The position numbers were made by a program, and so were the translations under genes. From contig OW051492.1 of the NCBI GenBank assembly GCA_932521035.1, positions 5,704,001 to 5,768,000 of the forward strand: 64,000 bases of DNA, in the 5' to 3' direction. This stretch comes from Oscheius dolichura. Lineage: Eukaryota > Nematoda > Chromadorea > Rhabditida > Rhabditidae. Positions 1 to 10,953 of the stretch are shown here, piece by piece. The notes under the pieces were generated by a model, which was not told the origin of the DNA, made no database searches, and worked only from the letters and a program-made list of their open reading frames with translations. Every line of letters starts with the position of its first letter. Within the stretch, counting starts at the first letter, position 1.

Positions 1-33
1 CTTAAAACAAATTTTACTTCCGTATTTCTATAC

Positions 34-147
34 CTCTTCATAATAATGTCTTGCCAACTCTACTTCCCGCGAATGCTGTTTTAACACACGAGGGAGCTTC
101 TCTCCTTTCGAAACTAAGACCACCGAACTGGAGAAGAGACGTCTCAT
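34..147 (-). CDS. First exon of an unidentified gene (partial)
   Basis: The minus strand has an acceptor-like tttcgattag followed by four bases and an ATG (145-147). The ATG opens 38 codons with no stop, closed by a GT donor at phase 0 (intron begins at 33). The intron appears to run to a ttttaag acceptor at the window edge, so the rest of the gene lies outside. The peptide starts MRRLFSSSVVLV, which is basic, hydroxylated and hydrophobic and could be a mitochondrial presequence; that is inference only. The exon starts about 95 nt beyond the rpl-17 poly(A) signal on the same strand, the spacing of a downstream cistron in a nematode operon. I do not recognise the family. Confidence 0.45.
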
Positions 148-245
148 CTCGCTAATCGAAAGCTTTAGATGAATGGTTGCATTCACTGACAAGTGAGCAG
201 ACAAGGAAAGCCCTGTTCCAATATGGAAGCAAAACAAATCAACAA

Positions 246-251
246 TTTATT
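246..251 (-). promoter_or_regulatory. Poly(A) signal of rpl-17
   Basis: AATAAA on the minus strand, 15 nt past the rpl-17 stop codon, implying a very short 3' UTR. Confidence 0.6.
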
Positions 252-265
252 TAACGAAATGTTGC

Positions 266-1006
266 TTAATACTCTGCCCTTGCCAGCTCACGTCTCTGCT
301 TCTTTTTAGACTCCTTCTTGGGGGCCTTGGGAACATCATCGGACGGCTTGGAAACAATATCTTCCTTTTCGGTAAGGATAACCTCAATGTGGCAAGGAGA
401 TGACATGAAGGCTGCAAAAGATATTATTAGAAAGGTTGGCTGGTAGTTTTTGCACACGCTTGCAATGAACGGAAGGCTAGCGATAAAATAACATTGTAGA
501 ATATAAAAATAAATGTTGAAAGCTTACGATTAATTCTTCCATGGGCACGATAAGTTCTTCTGCGCATTTTAGCAGCCCTTTGAACATTGATATGATCGAT
601 TACAAGATGATCCACATCGAGACCCTTGTATTCGGCATTGCTCTCAGCATTCCTGAAAAATTGAATATTGAAGAAACTAGTTTGAAGATAATGTGTAATT
701 ATTAAAAACTTACTTGAGCAGATCAAGCAGAAACTCAGCAGACTTCTGAGGCCAACGTCCCTGGGTTACACCCCAATTTGTGCATTGGGCTTTACGGCCA
801 ACGCCTCCGTTGAAGTGGAGGAAAGGAACGATTTCCTTCTTGGCCTTTACATTCTCAAGGAAGCGTTGAGCACGACGGAGAGGCATATTGCGGAGAGCCA
901 TAGCAGCTTCATGGGTGTTCTTGAAATGAACACGGAGGTCGGATCCGCGGGCTTTGCAGGATTTTGTAGCGTTTTCGGGGTTACGTGTATAATGGATTTT
1001 CGTCAT
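266..1006 (-). CDS. rpl-17: Ribosomal protein L17 (uL22), large subunit
   Basis: Three exons on the minus strand, 1006-714, 652-528 and 411-266, join in frame to 187 codons; the human protein has 184. The translation follows eukaryotic L17 almost throughout: [20 protein letters not shown] at the N-terminus, then [23 protein letters not shown], the core block [26 protein letters not shown] in the loop that lines the peptide exit tunnel, and [14 protein letters not shown] before a Lys-rich tail. The protein binds 28S rRNA in the cytosolic 60S subunit near the exit tunnel. Introns are 61 nt (653-713) and 116 nt (412-527), both GT-AG. A ttttag acceptor about 20 nt before the ATG suggests trans-splicing. 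The gene is probably first in a two-gene operon with the exon at 34-147. Confidence 0.96.
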
Positions 1007-1026
1007 TTTGACCCCACTATGATTAC

Positions 1027-1048
1027 CTAAAAGATAAATATAGAAAAA
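1027..1048 (-). promoter_or_regulatory. Probable trans-splice acceptor before rpl-17
   Basis: On the minus strand a T-rich tract ends in tatctttttag-like sequence (AG at 1028-1027), 20 nt before the rpl-17 ATG, with no upstream exon apparent. This is the expected look of a spliced-leader acceptor, though a 5' UTR cis-intron would look the same. Confidence 0.45.
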
Positions 1049-1568
1049 TCATAGTGAAAAGAAAAGAAGAAACGAGAACCCATTATGATAAATCATCTAA
1101 CAGACAAAACAGACACCGAGAAGCTGGTGAAACACATAATAAAATATTATGATTATGATAGGAGCTCAGTGTATCGTTTGCAATGTGTTATTCGGCTAAA
1201 ACACAGGAAAATCACGAGGAAAAAGGGTTGGAAAGAAACGCGCGAAGAAAATGGGGCCCAAAATTGAGGCCCTCGATTTTTCTTTTGAAGGACAGTCGCG
1301 ATGGGACTCACGAACTGGGAGCGCATTTACTGCAGTGGATTTTATCGACAACTGCCTTTCCTCACTGAATGTCATGGTTATCCTCGGTTCTATATCGCCA
1401 ATAATATAGTATTAGGTGGCCCATTTATTCAAAGATATCACTTGTTTATAAAATATCATGTATCATCTTCCTCAATACAATCGAGCAATGACGCGCATCC
1501 CATGAAACGGACCGCTTATCACGTGCTTTATTCATTTTCTCTCTCCCAACACATTCATTGTAAAATGA
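1049..1568. other. Divergent intergenic region, no gene seen
   Basis: About 520 nt between the diverging rpl-17 and AP-3 sigma genes. It carries only short overlapping ORFs with no family resemblance and presumably holds both promoters. I see no RNA gene, repeat or recognisable core element. Confidence 0.5.
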
Positions 1569-1570
1569 GC

Positions 1571-1578
1571 TTTTTCAG
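1571..1578 (+). promoter_or_regulatory. Probable trans-splice acceptor of AP-3 sigma
   Basis: tttttcag ends two bases before the ATG of the AP-3 sigma gene. An acceptor this close to the start codon is typical of spliced-leader addition and supports the chosen start. Confidence 0.55.
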
Positions 1579-1580
1579 CC

Positions 1581-2233
1581 ATGATCAAGGCTATCTTGGT
1601 AATAAACAATCACGGTAAACCCCGCCTCCTAAAGTTCTATCAGCGCTACACCGAGGAAATTCAACAGCAGATCATCCGGGAGACCTTCCAGCTGGTCTCA
1701 AAAAGAGACGACAACGTCTGTAATTTCCTGGAGGGAGGCACCCTGATCGACGGCAACGACTATCGTCTGATCTACCGTCACTATGCCACCCTCTACTTCA
1801 TTTTTTGCGTCGACAGCAGCGAGTCCGAGCTGGGCATTTTGGATCTCATCCAAGTGTTCGTGGAGACCCTCGACCGCTGTTTCGAAAATGTTTGTGAACT
1901 GGATCTGATATTCCACGTCGACAAGGTACGGTTCCCCTATTCCTGGAACAGAGATATTCAGGTACACCACATTCTGAGCGAGATAGTCATGGGAGGAATG
2001 GTCCTCGAGACGAACATGAGCGAGATCCTGCTCCGAATACAGGTGACTCCGCCCTAAATCTATTCGATCTCTGTGTCTAGGAGCAAGAGAAGCTGCAGAA
2101 GCAGGAGGCCGGCATATCGGCGGCGCCGGCCCGGGCCGTGTCCGCCGTCAAGAACATGAACCTGCCCCAGCAGTTCAAAGACATCAAACTGCCCGATCTT
2201 CCCGGTCTCTCCAACCTCAAAAACGCATTCTAG
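1581..2233 (+). CDS. aps-3: AP-3 adaptor complex sigma subunit
   Basis: Exons 1581-1925, 1962-2042 and 2081-2233 give 192 residues; human AP3S1 has 193. Conservation is near-continuous: MIKAILVINNHGKPRL start, QQQIIRETFQLVSKRD, NVCNFLEGG, YRHYATLYFIFCVDSSESEL, ILDLIQVFVETLDRCFENVC, DLIFHVDKVHHIL and the sigma-3-specific tail APARAVSAVKNMNLP. The small sigma chain has a longin fold and, with the delta, beta-3 and mu-3 chains, forms the AP-3 coat that sorts cargo from endosomes to lysosomes and gut-granule-type organelles. The two introns are 36 and 38 nt. An AATAAA lies at 2282-2287. The zinc-finger gene starts 145 nt downstream on the same strand, so the two may be co-transcribed. Confidence 0.96.
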
Positions 2234-2281
2234 CCCCTCTCGACCGGGCCACATTCCCCGTGCCTGTACATTCCGTCCCCT

Positions 2282-2287
2282 AATAAA
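2282..2287 (+). promoter_or_regulatory. Poly(A) signal of AP-3 sigma
   Basis: AATAAA 49 nt after the AP-3 sigma stop and about 90 nt before the acceptor of the next gene, a geometry typical of a nematode intercistronic region. Confidence 0.6.
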
Positions 2288-2378
2288 TAAGTTCGCTCCA
2301 ATCCGACTCGATGCCTTTCGGTTAGTCGTCCTCTAGATTCCAAATGAAAGAATTTCTTTGTAACTGCTCTCCTAGGAA

Positions 2379-5300
2379 ATGGTCGACTACGGCCCGGAGG
2401 CCGAACTGCTGGCGGAGATCCAGGACGGGGACCTCTTGGACGGTATCTCTTCGTCGTATCCTTTCAATTTTTATAGAGAACGAGGCTCTCGTCCAGGTGG
2501 AGCAGCCGGGGCCGTCGGGATTAAACGACCCAAGTCTTCTCTGGGACTACGGGCCGGAAGAACTGCTGCCGTTCGAGGAGGAGGCCATACAAGGTACGGG
2601 CCTTATCCCCCCTCCGAAGTCACCTTGTTCTAGGTCTCGGACCGAGCCATGCCCTCTCGCAGATGGCCTACTACCCGGAGCAGGGGCCCAGTCTGGAAGA
2701 GAGCGCCGTCCTCTATGTGGGTGTCCTTCCTTTCCCCGAACGGCCATTCCAGGAAGAGATAAGCAGGGCACGGTGTATCGACTGCGACCGGATCGTCGAC
2801 ATCGGCCAGCCCCACGAGTTCCGGAAACACATCTGCGAACTGTACAAGAAACTGAGGTGACTCCATTATTTCTCGGGGGCCTGACCGTTTCAGTTGTGAA
2901 AAGTGCGGAGCCCGGTTCAATTTGTCCCAGAATCTCCGAGTACACTCTCTCATCGGACACGTCACCCAGGTATCCCCGCTCCATATTCATCCAGTCCATT
3001 TCAGGAAGAATTCATACCGGGCACAGGATGCGAACTGTGTGAGAACAAAAACAAGAAGAAATTCCAACGGTTCTCGGCCTTCGTGGCCCATCTCAGAACC
3101 CACATGAGGAACGAAAACTACGCCTGCGCTATCTGCTGCCGGGAGTTCGAGTACTCGGTCTGTTCCTCTCGAGATCCCCATATTATTCTCTCTTATTTTA
3201 GTGTCTGTACAACCGCCACCGGAGGGTGGAGCACCAGGTGGGAGAGACGTCGAAAAGCGCGTTGAGCTGCAGCGAACTGGGCTATTGTAGCAAGTGCGAC
3301 ATCCTGATGGAACAGAACAAGGTCGACAGCCACCGACTGACACACAACGCTCACTTGTAAGAGTTATTTTGGAGAGGGGTTAGAGGATATTCAGACGGCT
3401 GGATAAGAAGGCAAGAACTCGGGAGAAGGCACCCTTCACAAAGAAGAGGATACGACAACTCGAAAACAGGAAGTACGTCTGCGACACCTGCCAGAAGGCC
3501 TTCGTCCGGCCGGCCGAGTTGAAGAGACACGTAGCCGTCCACGAGAGTTCGTCCCCTTTAATCCCTTATATTCTACGACTTAATCAGAATCTGCCCAGTG
3601 GAAGTGTTTCATCTGCGGGAAAGAGTTCGCCCACCAATCGGGCCTCCGCGCCCACAAGAAGATAGTCCACGGGGAGGGCAAGCCAAAGTTCCACTGCCCC
3701 GTCTGTAACCTGGCCTTCAACAAGGTTTGTCCTTTTTTTGAATAATGGTTGTTCTCCAGAAGAGTAACTGCGACCGGCACGTGAAGGATGTCCACCCTCT
3801 GAACTCGAAGAAGCCCATGATCGAGTGTCACTTGTGTGCCTGCCAGTTCAAGAACCTCGGGGCGTTGAATAAACATCTGCTGAAAGTGCACAAAGCAGGT
3901 GGGAAGACCCTCTTCTAGAGAGAAACAGAACATACAGAGAAGGTGTCGCCAGAGGAAGTCGTCACGGAGCCACTCCTCCCCCTGGCGGACGTCTTGAAGC
4001 CGACGACGCCCCCGCCGGACGATGCCACCTTCCCCCATAAATGTTTCAAATGCGACAAGAAGTGGGTGCCAGCCTCTCCCTTTGAGACGTGTCCTTCAGG
4101 TTCAAACTCCGCTCCTCCCTCAAAATACACTTCGATGTCCATGCCCGGAAGGAGATCGACGACCCCGTCCTCACCGACCCCAAATGCCCCATCTGCTTGA
4201 AGCACGTAGGTTTCCGTGGATAAGAAGAACAACTCGCCATGTTCCAGTTGTCTTCGAAGAACAATCTAAGGCGGCATTTGCTGACCCACCAGAACAACTA
4301 CGAATGCCCCGATTGTTGCCAGGTAGCTCTTCCCCGTGTTCTTATTCAAATGGCTACAGAAGTTTCACAGTATCCACCGACTGGACAGGCACAAGTGCTA
4401 CCGGGCCGTGTCCGCTCCGGCCGGCGGATACCAACAGGATATCCTCGTCAACCCGGCCACCATCCGAACCAGCACCATACCCTCCAAGTAGTCTCCCTGC
4501 CCTTTTCTCTTTATCCTCCCAGATCCTACTTCTGCAAACAATGCCCGTCGTCGTTCTTCTCTTTCAAGGGATACAAGGAGCACAAGGCATTGCACTATCG
4601 TCTACGGCCCCATCTCTGCTGGACTTGCCACAAGTCCTTCCGAACTGCTGGTGACTTCAGTCAAATACAAACAAGAGACGTTTAGATCTTCTGGGAATGC
4701 ACAAAGAAATCCACACTCGAGAGCCGGTCTACTGTGAATACTGTCCGTTGATTCTGAACGGGAGGGCCCAGTATGGTGCCCACGTGCGAGCTGTCCACCA
4801 AACTCGGCCGATCGCCCTCCCCAGCAGCTCTACCCTTCTTCCCAACAGGGTAATTCGGTAGTTATCTCTTCTATCGACGTCTAGGGAGCGGGCATCTCTT
4901 CCTCGCAGTCGGAATATTGTGCGGATAGGGGACCGATGGAGGGCTTCAGGACAAGAGCCCAGTCAGCCGACATCGAGCCCCGTGAATTCGACGGGAATAC
5001 GTGGATCCCTATGGGTATCTCTGTCTCGTTTCATTGTTTAATCAGTTACAGGGAATACGGATACGGTTCCGGACCGTGCGGTGCGGTGTCCCTTCTGTTG
5101 CCATCAGTTCATTTCCGTCGCCCATCTCACCCAACACTTCGCCAAGTCATCCCCTCTCATTCTGTTCCAATCGGCCAATTTCAGTACCCAGACCGAGCGA
5201 GACCACTCCTTCGCCGTAGTCCAGTGTCCCCTGTGTGACATGAGTATGCAGGGCTCAGTCGAGGCATTCCAGCACTTCTCCTCAGTCCATACCTATGTCT

Positions 5301-6989
5301 TCCACGACTCTCAGAGGTTGTCCCTCCAATTCTTTTATACCTAACTCGATCTCTAGTGTCCAAATGGCCGTCTACGGGCCGACAGAGACGGTCGAGTGTC
5401 GATACGAGCAGCCCCGGGATACAAAGAAGCATCAGTGTAGCTATTGCTCATCCGGCTTCCAGAAGCCGTCGGACCTCGCAAGGCACATGCGCATCCACAC
5501 AGGTTAATCTATTCTATTTATTTAAAACTGCATAAAATTTCAGGAGAGCGTCCCTTTGAGTGTGAGATCTGTTCACGCCGGTTCAGTCTGCGAAGTTCTC
5601 TCAATGCCCACATCAAGATCCATTCCCGAGGAGACCCGGAGTTCGAGTGCTCGCTCTGCTCATCTGTATGCCCCTCCTCTGCTATTTTATTCTCCTCTTT
5701 AGAAATTCTACAACAAGAACGCCCTCTCCCTCCATCTGAGGATCCATACCGGCGAGCGGCCCTTGAAGTGTAGGGTTTGCGCCAGTAGCTTCAGGTGAGC
5801 GATTGTCTTTCGGCTCCTTTACCCGACATGTAGGACAAGTTCGGCCAGAAAACTCCACGAGCAGTCGGTGCATAACATCGCCCCTAAGAATAAAGTGGTG
5901 TACAACAGCGAGGAGAACACTGCCACTGACCAAGCAATGCTTCCTCCCCCCTCGCCCGACGACCTCACCTCAGCCACCGCGCTCCACAACGGATTTGTGC
6001 TTCCCATCCTGAAGCAACAAAGTGTCTCTTTCCATGACAGGGTTAGTGTCTCTCCGTTCTAAAAGTTCTCCCAGGATCCGGACGACGTCATGGACACCCT
6101 GGCCCAGATCTCCCGAGTTGATCCGACTCCTCTTCCGATCACTAAAAGCTCGGCCTTCACGAAGAAGATCACTCAGAATGATGCCCAATTCATACACATT
6201 ACGGCCAGGAGAATATCCATCGCGGAGTACACTATCACGATTGCCCGAAAAGCGCCGATAGCCATCCGAGATGGGGTAACCTCGTGAGGGGACAGTGAAC
6301 AGCCAGTTCAGATCGACACGACCGCGTCTATTGCTCTGGGCACTCTGAAGAACCTGGCGGAACAGGACACCCCGATGAGGCTGACGCTTATGGACAACCA
6401 ACAGCTGAATGTCATGGCCAAGGGGGTCCTCAGCGCGTTGGGAGACACTCCTCAAGGTATCCTTTCCCCCTGCTAATCCCTGATCTCGCCCAGTTGTCCT
6501 CCGTGCCCATCCCTTCAATCCTTCGATGCGTTTCTGCGTGGAATTGTTGCCTCCCCATCACACCGACTTCTGTGCCAGGTTCCGAGTTCTCTCTTCCCTT
6601 TTAAGCCTCTTCAGATGTGATATCTGCGACGTGGATTTACCGTCAAAAGAAATCAGTGACCGACACTTTGCCTCGGAGGATCACGAGACGGCCCAGGTAC
6701 TACACCCTCTGGCGGATGCCGTCCAGGACACCATTGACGACAGTCTAATGATCGCCCCCGCCATCTCCCATCACAGGTCCGACTCCCTCCTCATCCTCCA
6801 CCCATCCTCCTTTTCAGACGAGAAGAAGTCACCTGCAAGCTGTGTGGCCGTAAGTTCCTCGACACGGAGCCGCTCGTCGCCCACATCCGGCTGGAACACG
6901 AGAGAGACCATCCCCACAGTCTGGCCCCGCGTCCCATCGCCCGAACGGCTCCTCCCTTGGAGGCGTCGCGTCATCAAACTACGTTTTAA
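2379..6989 (+). CDS. Large multi-finger C2H2 zinc-finger protein
   Basis: I joined 26 exons through 25 introns of about 27-45 nt; every junction keeps frame. The product is about 1,200 residues. It opens with an acidic segment ([28 protein letters not shown]) and then carries about 23 Cys2-His2 fingers in loose clusters. Clear ones include [51 protein letters not shown] and [17 protein letters not shown]; the last two are joined by the classical HTGERPF linker across an intron. Several fingers have irregular His spacing. A region without fingers (about 5830-6540) separates the last two fingers from the rest. Such proteins usually bind DNA in the nucleus as transcription regulators; no target can be inferred. 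The start at 2379 follows a ctcctag acceptor at 2375; an upstream ATG (2344) lies in the probable outron. I cannot assign an orthologue. Confidence 0.85.
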
Positions 6990-7053
6990 TATATTTAACG
7001 GGTTCCCCTACGGGTCCTTGCTCGGTGCTAACAGTAAACATTCGACCTGAACT

Positions 7054-7059
7054 TTTATT
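7054..7059 (-). promoter_or_regulatory. Poly(A) signal of the minus-strand SH2-like gene
   Basis: AATAAA on the minus strand 34 nt after the stop at 7094. It leaves about 65 nt between the convergent 3' ends of this gene and the zinc-finger gene. Confidence 0.5.
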
Positions 7060-7093
7060 TGAGTCTCGTATGCCATTCTGACACGTGGGGGGT

Positions 7094-8208
7094 TTAAAAA
7101 AAGGCCATCAGAGGATAGAGGGAGTAGAAATGGGCCAGCTGTTCCAGTTTGTAAAAGGACACGTCTGGCTTGGATCCTTTCTTCGAGATGCCGTAGCTCG
7201 GCCCCTGGCTCGTCTGCACCTCGACCAGCGGCAGGATGTACTTCGTCCGGTCGTATGCGAGTGCCAGCTGTAGTTTCCCGTCGTTCTCGAACAGCACGGC
7301 CGTCCAGTGAGGGCCCAGTTTCTTTAAGGCCTCGTCGGGCGAGCATTTGCCCAAGATGGCGAACGTGTTTCCGTCGACGGCCTCGACCGAGTCCTTCTCG
7401 TCGGAGAAGCTCCGACTAGCTGCAAGTTGGCCCAGTTAGGTCATGGGTATCACCTGTTACGGGAAGCCAACGACAGGAGGTCGTCGTACGAGTTGGTCAA
7501 CATTTCCGTGTTGAGGAGTATCGGCTCGCTTTCCCGGGCCTCCGGTCCCAGAATGGAGGATGACGTCAGCTCGGCCTTCTGGGGAGTGATTCCAATGGAG
7601 CTGTCTCGGAGTCCCATAGAGAGGAGGCTCGTCGTCGTCGCACTGGCACTCGCAGTACTCCGTTTCATCGCCCATTCGAGGAGATTTTCAACCGAATTTC
7701 TCAAGACCGCCGAATCGACGGTTATCGGCTGCGAGGCCGGCCCCACGATGTCCGAAGCAACACTTTGAGTGACAACCATGGAAGGCTTCTTCGAGGCTGC
7801 CCTCCGGGCCCTTCGACGACTCTTCTTCTCCTCGGCCTCGGAGTACTTGCCGCAGGCGGGCCTCTGAGGCCAGTGGACCATCTCTTGGGTCAGACTGACC
7901 AGCTCGCCCTCCCTGTTCTCGCGAAGAGAATACGTCGGAGAAGAGAGCGACTCCGACTGAACAGGGCCATTTTGACGGACGGGGGGAAGAGTTACCGATG
8001 AACTGGTATGAATGAAGCCGGACGGACAGGACTGCGTAGAGGTAGTCATCGACAATGGCCGCCTGGGATTATCTCCCGGAGCAGGCCGTCCAGCCAGACA
8101 TGTTTGGACGAGCGCGGGCAAACCGTAGGGCTTGAAAGTTGTTTTTCTCTTGGTTGACCCCTTGGCGTGTTCTCCTCCGGCCAGCGGGCACACGGAATAC
8201 CAGTGCAT
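7094..8208 (-). CDS. Unidentified protein with a divergent SH2-like C-terminus
   Basis: Two exons, 8208-7454 and 7415-7094, joined by a 38-nt intron (acceptor ctag; the earlier cag would shift frame), give about 358 residues. Residues 1-255 are low in recognisable structure: Ser/Thr/Pro-rich with a basic patch KKSRRRARRAASKK. The last 90 residues resemble an SH2 fold: CSPDEALKKLG matches the ISREEAExLL helix, LALAYDRTKYILPLVEV the central strands, and FYKLEQLAHFYSLYPL the C-terminal FxSLxELVxHYSxxPL. The FLVR arginine that binds phosphotyrosine is missing; the strand reads TAVLFEND. If it is an SH2 domain it probably does not bind phosphotyrosine normally. The start is uncertain: a 27-nt intron could add a short exon with an ATG at 8268 (MKEESRPHL). 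The gene converges with the zinc-finger gene. Confidence 0.6.
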
Positions 8209-8268
8209 CGATCGAACTACATTGGTTTCTCATGCTGATTCACGGTGTGGGCGGCTCTCCTCCTTCAT

Positions 8269-10953
8269 CTCCGCCACTACGACTCATTTGTGGCGGCCTG
8301 GCCGGCCATTCCTCCCAGTCATTCCAGATGTCCTCTTTCCCTTTTCTATCTTTCTCACAGTCATAAATAGCGATCTCCTTTCCCGCCGCAAATGGCCCAC
8401 CCTCGTTAACTCCAAGCCTCGCAACCTCTGGCAGACCGGTCCCCCCGTTGGCCACTGCACTATTTCTTAATTCATGAAAACAGCTCTGGAAGTGGTAAAG
8501 CAAGTGTTTTGCGTAGTGTCAACAGGCTGCCCCCGTTGTCCCCTCCTTACTCATCCTCCAACTCTTATCCTCGCCTACTCCATCCTCCCCGGAGACAACT
8601 GCCTGTCGCTCGATTAAAATAGGCGTAAAATGGAAGTAATGCGATCCGTAGCCGAGTCGCGCAAACAACGCGGCATGTTCCCCACCGGCTGCCCTCCTGA
8701 TCAGCTCCTTCGCCGTCTCCTCCTCAGATTAGGAGAGGAGGCGGCTAATGAGGCTGTACAGGCACTGTTGGCAGTCTCCAAACAATCTTTTTATGATGTG
8801 CCGACTGTGAAATCAGTGTTCGTGTGTGTCCCCGGTTTTATTTGCCAATAGGATCTCCCGTTTCTTCTACCCAACAATCCTCAAAGTTTTCCTTAAAATT
8901 CTGCCTCTCTGTGTTGTTTTTTGTGTGGCGACCGGCCGTCGGCTGGCAACATTGCACCAGAGGGGGCCTTTGTCTGATTTTGGCGCGCAAATACGAACTT
9001 TTAGTAGGAATCGATGGCGATCGGCTGAACCTCGGCCGGCCGTTAGCCTGTCTTCCTCCTCCTCCAGTCTCTTTGACCAGTTGAGACATTCCCCTTCCTC
9101 CTACCTCCATAATAGTCAAAATGTAAATATAGGCACGGTCTAAAGACGACAAAAGAAAGTCATAAATTAGCAGCGATGCGTCCTTGGGCGCCTGCAGACG
9201 GAGGAGAGCTTTCGATTGACTGATACTTCCCTTTTCGAGTAGACGGACACCGCCTGATAACGGAAGTGGCCCCCTCTCCTTCTCCTCCTCGAAAATGTCG
9301 GCCCCCGTTTGTCGAAAACGGACCCGGCGGAAATCCTTGTCTTCTTGATAGGCGCCCTGATAACGAGGCCTTCAAAATTGCAACATTATTGCTCCTCGGG
9401 ATATTTTATTGTATTCCGATATTCTGCCATCGGAATTTCGACTGCCCTTGAAGGTGTCGCAACGTGTGGCTCATTCCCAGCCGCGCAGCTGTTGTTCCTT
9501 CCTCCTGCTGACCAGCCGGGACATAAAATGCCCTTTCGCTTGTTGTTCTCCTTTCTCTTTCGTTTTTCTCTCTTTTCCTACTAATAAGACTAATTCCTCC
9601 CCCTCGCTACAAGTAGTTCCTTGTTTTCCAGAGTTCCCCCGGCCAGCCCGTGTTTTCCTCTGCCTATTTATCGCCATGTGCGCGATCGAAATGGCTTGTT
9701 TTGTGGGTGGCCTTCCCCATTTCCCGGCCTCCCTTTTATCCTCCCAATCTATCCTCGAAATACAGTACTTTCCGTCTCTTTCCCAATCGTCTGCCGTGTT
9801 TCTCACAGTCATACCCTTTTGATTGTCTCTCTTTGCCGCCCAGTAAATATTGACTGCTTTTCTATGGCACGCTAACCCCCAAAACAAAAAAAAGAGAGCT
9901 GTTCTAGTTGGAGCAACCCTTTCCCCAACTTGGAGGTGTCGTATACTTCCCTTTAATCGAAGACATCTGATTAATCTAATGAGGGGAGAGTCATAGCGAC
10001 TAACGAAAAGAGAAAGAAGAAAAAAGAGCCATAAATAAGAGACGGAGAGGTCCGTATTTCCATTGTTTACGTGTTTGCAACAGAGTTATTTCTTGCAGCC
10101 GCGTCGCATCAATGGCCACCCGGCTGCCATATTGGTCCCCAGTTCCATTTCCCCGACACGCCATCCGTCTCCCCCTCTTTATTAACCCTTTTTTACTCTT
10201 TTAAATAGATCTATTAACTTTAGATAGAAAGATAATCAGCGAACGTGGAGAAGCGGAGGAGATTATCTCCGAAACGAACTCGAAATGCCAATCTTCGGCG
10301 GAGGAATACTACGAGTGACGGCACCCGGTCAGTTTTGGGGGAAGCCGGGAGATGGCGCATAAAATGATCGACCGTGAGATGTGGAGAGCGTGGGAAAGTG
10401 GCCGGGGATGGGGGAGACCAGTTCCGGTAGTGACCTCGAGTTGCAACTTTCCCTCCTCTTCCCGTAGTCTGCCTGAATAGACCTCGAGTGTATTCATGTA
10501 TTCCAAATCGGTCCGCCCCTCCCCGGCAAGGGGAGAGACAGAGACTCGTCGTAAGAGACGCAGAGCCGGCCAGTCGTCCGAATGTCGAGGTCCCCGCCGG
10601 CTCGACCGTGTTGTGTCTGCTTCACCAATAAGCACAGTAACGTTTTATCCATTTGACCGTATTCATCTGCCCGGGTCTAACCTGTCCGGCCTAATTCCCC
10701 CAATTTTCGAGGGAATTCTACCTAGAAAACCATTGTTTACCCGTTGTTTACTCTTGTTTACGCTTCCATTTGGGGAAGGAAAAGTATCCTCCATTTGGGC
10801 CTCTCGGGCGAGGGACTCCCTTCGCCCCCTAAACTATTCGTTGTTTGTGTTTATTGCCACCCACAATCGACAGGTGAGAGGTTGTCGCGCGCTGGGTGGT
10901 CTTTCCGGGGGTGAGAGTGAGGAAGCGGAGACTGATCTATAAGGAAGAAGACA
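8269..10953. other. Mostly noncoding region upstream of anc-1
   Basis: About 2.7 kb separate the SH2-like gene from the first secure anc-1 exon. Apart from the ORF at 8630-8851 I see no coding frame with homology, no tRNA-like T-loop and no tandem repeat. The plus strand is pyrimidine-rich in long stretches (for example 9510-9800). The simplest reading is the anc-1 promoter and outron, plus the 5' end of the minus-strand gene. Confidence 0.45.
8630..8851 (+). CDS. Orphan ORF, possible alternative first exon of anc-1
   Basis: The frame from ATG 8630 encodes 73 residues with a helical, Arg/Leu/Glu-rich middle (DQLLRRLLLRLGEEAANEAV) and GC-rich third positions like the neighbouring true exons. 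An attaaaatag acceptor-like site precedes it. A weak GT donor near 8835 would leave phase 1, which fits joining to the ttgcag acceptor at 10966 inside anc-1 exon 1, but that is only a phase coincidence. No homology is recognised, so it may equally be a chance ORF. Confidence 0.22.
   Translation: MEVMRSVAESRKQRGMFPTGCPPDQLLRRLLLRLGEEAANEAVQALLAVSKQSFYDVPTVKSVFVCVPGFICQ

Noticed and set aside
785-1030. Plus-strand 81-codon ORF overlapping rpl-17
   Set aside because: It is antisense to a securely identified ribosomal protein exon and has no homology of its own.
2344-2381. ATG at 2344 as the start of the zinc-finger gene
   Set aside because: That frame does not continue into the finger exons, and a cctag acceptor directly before the ATG at 2379 gives the correct frame.
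9255-10268. Four WGATAR (GATA-factor-like) hexamers upstream of anc-1 at 9255, 9358, 10230 and 10263
   Set aside because: About four such hexamers are expected by chance on two strands of 2 kb, so there is no enrichment to report.
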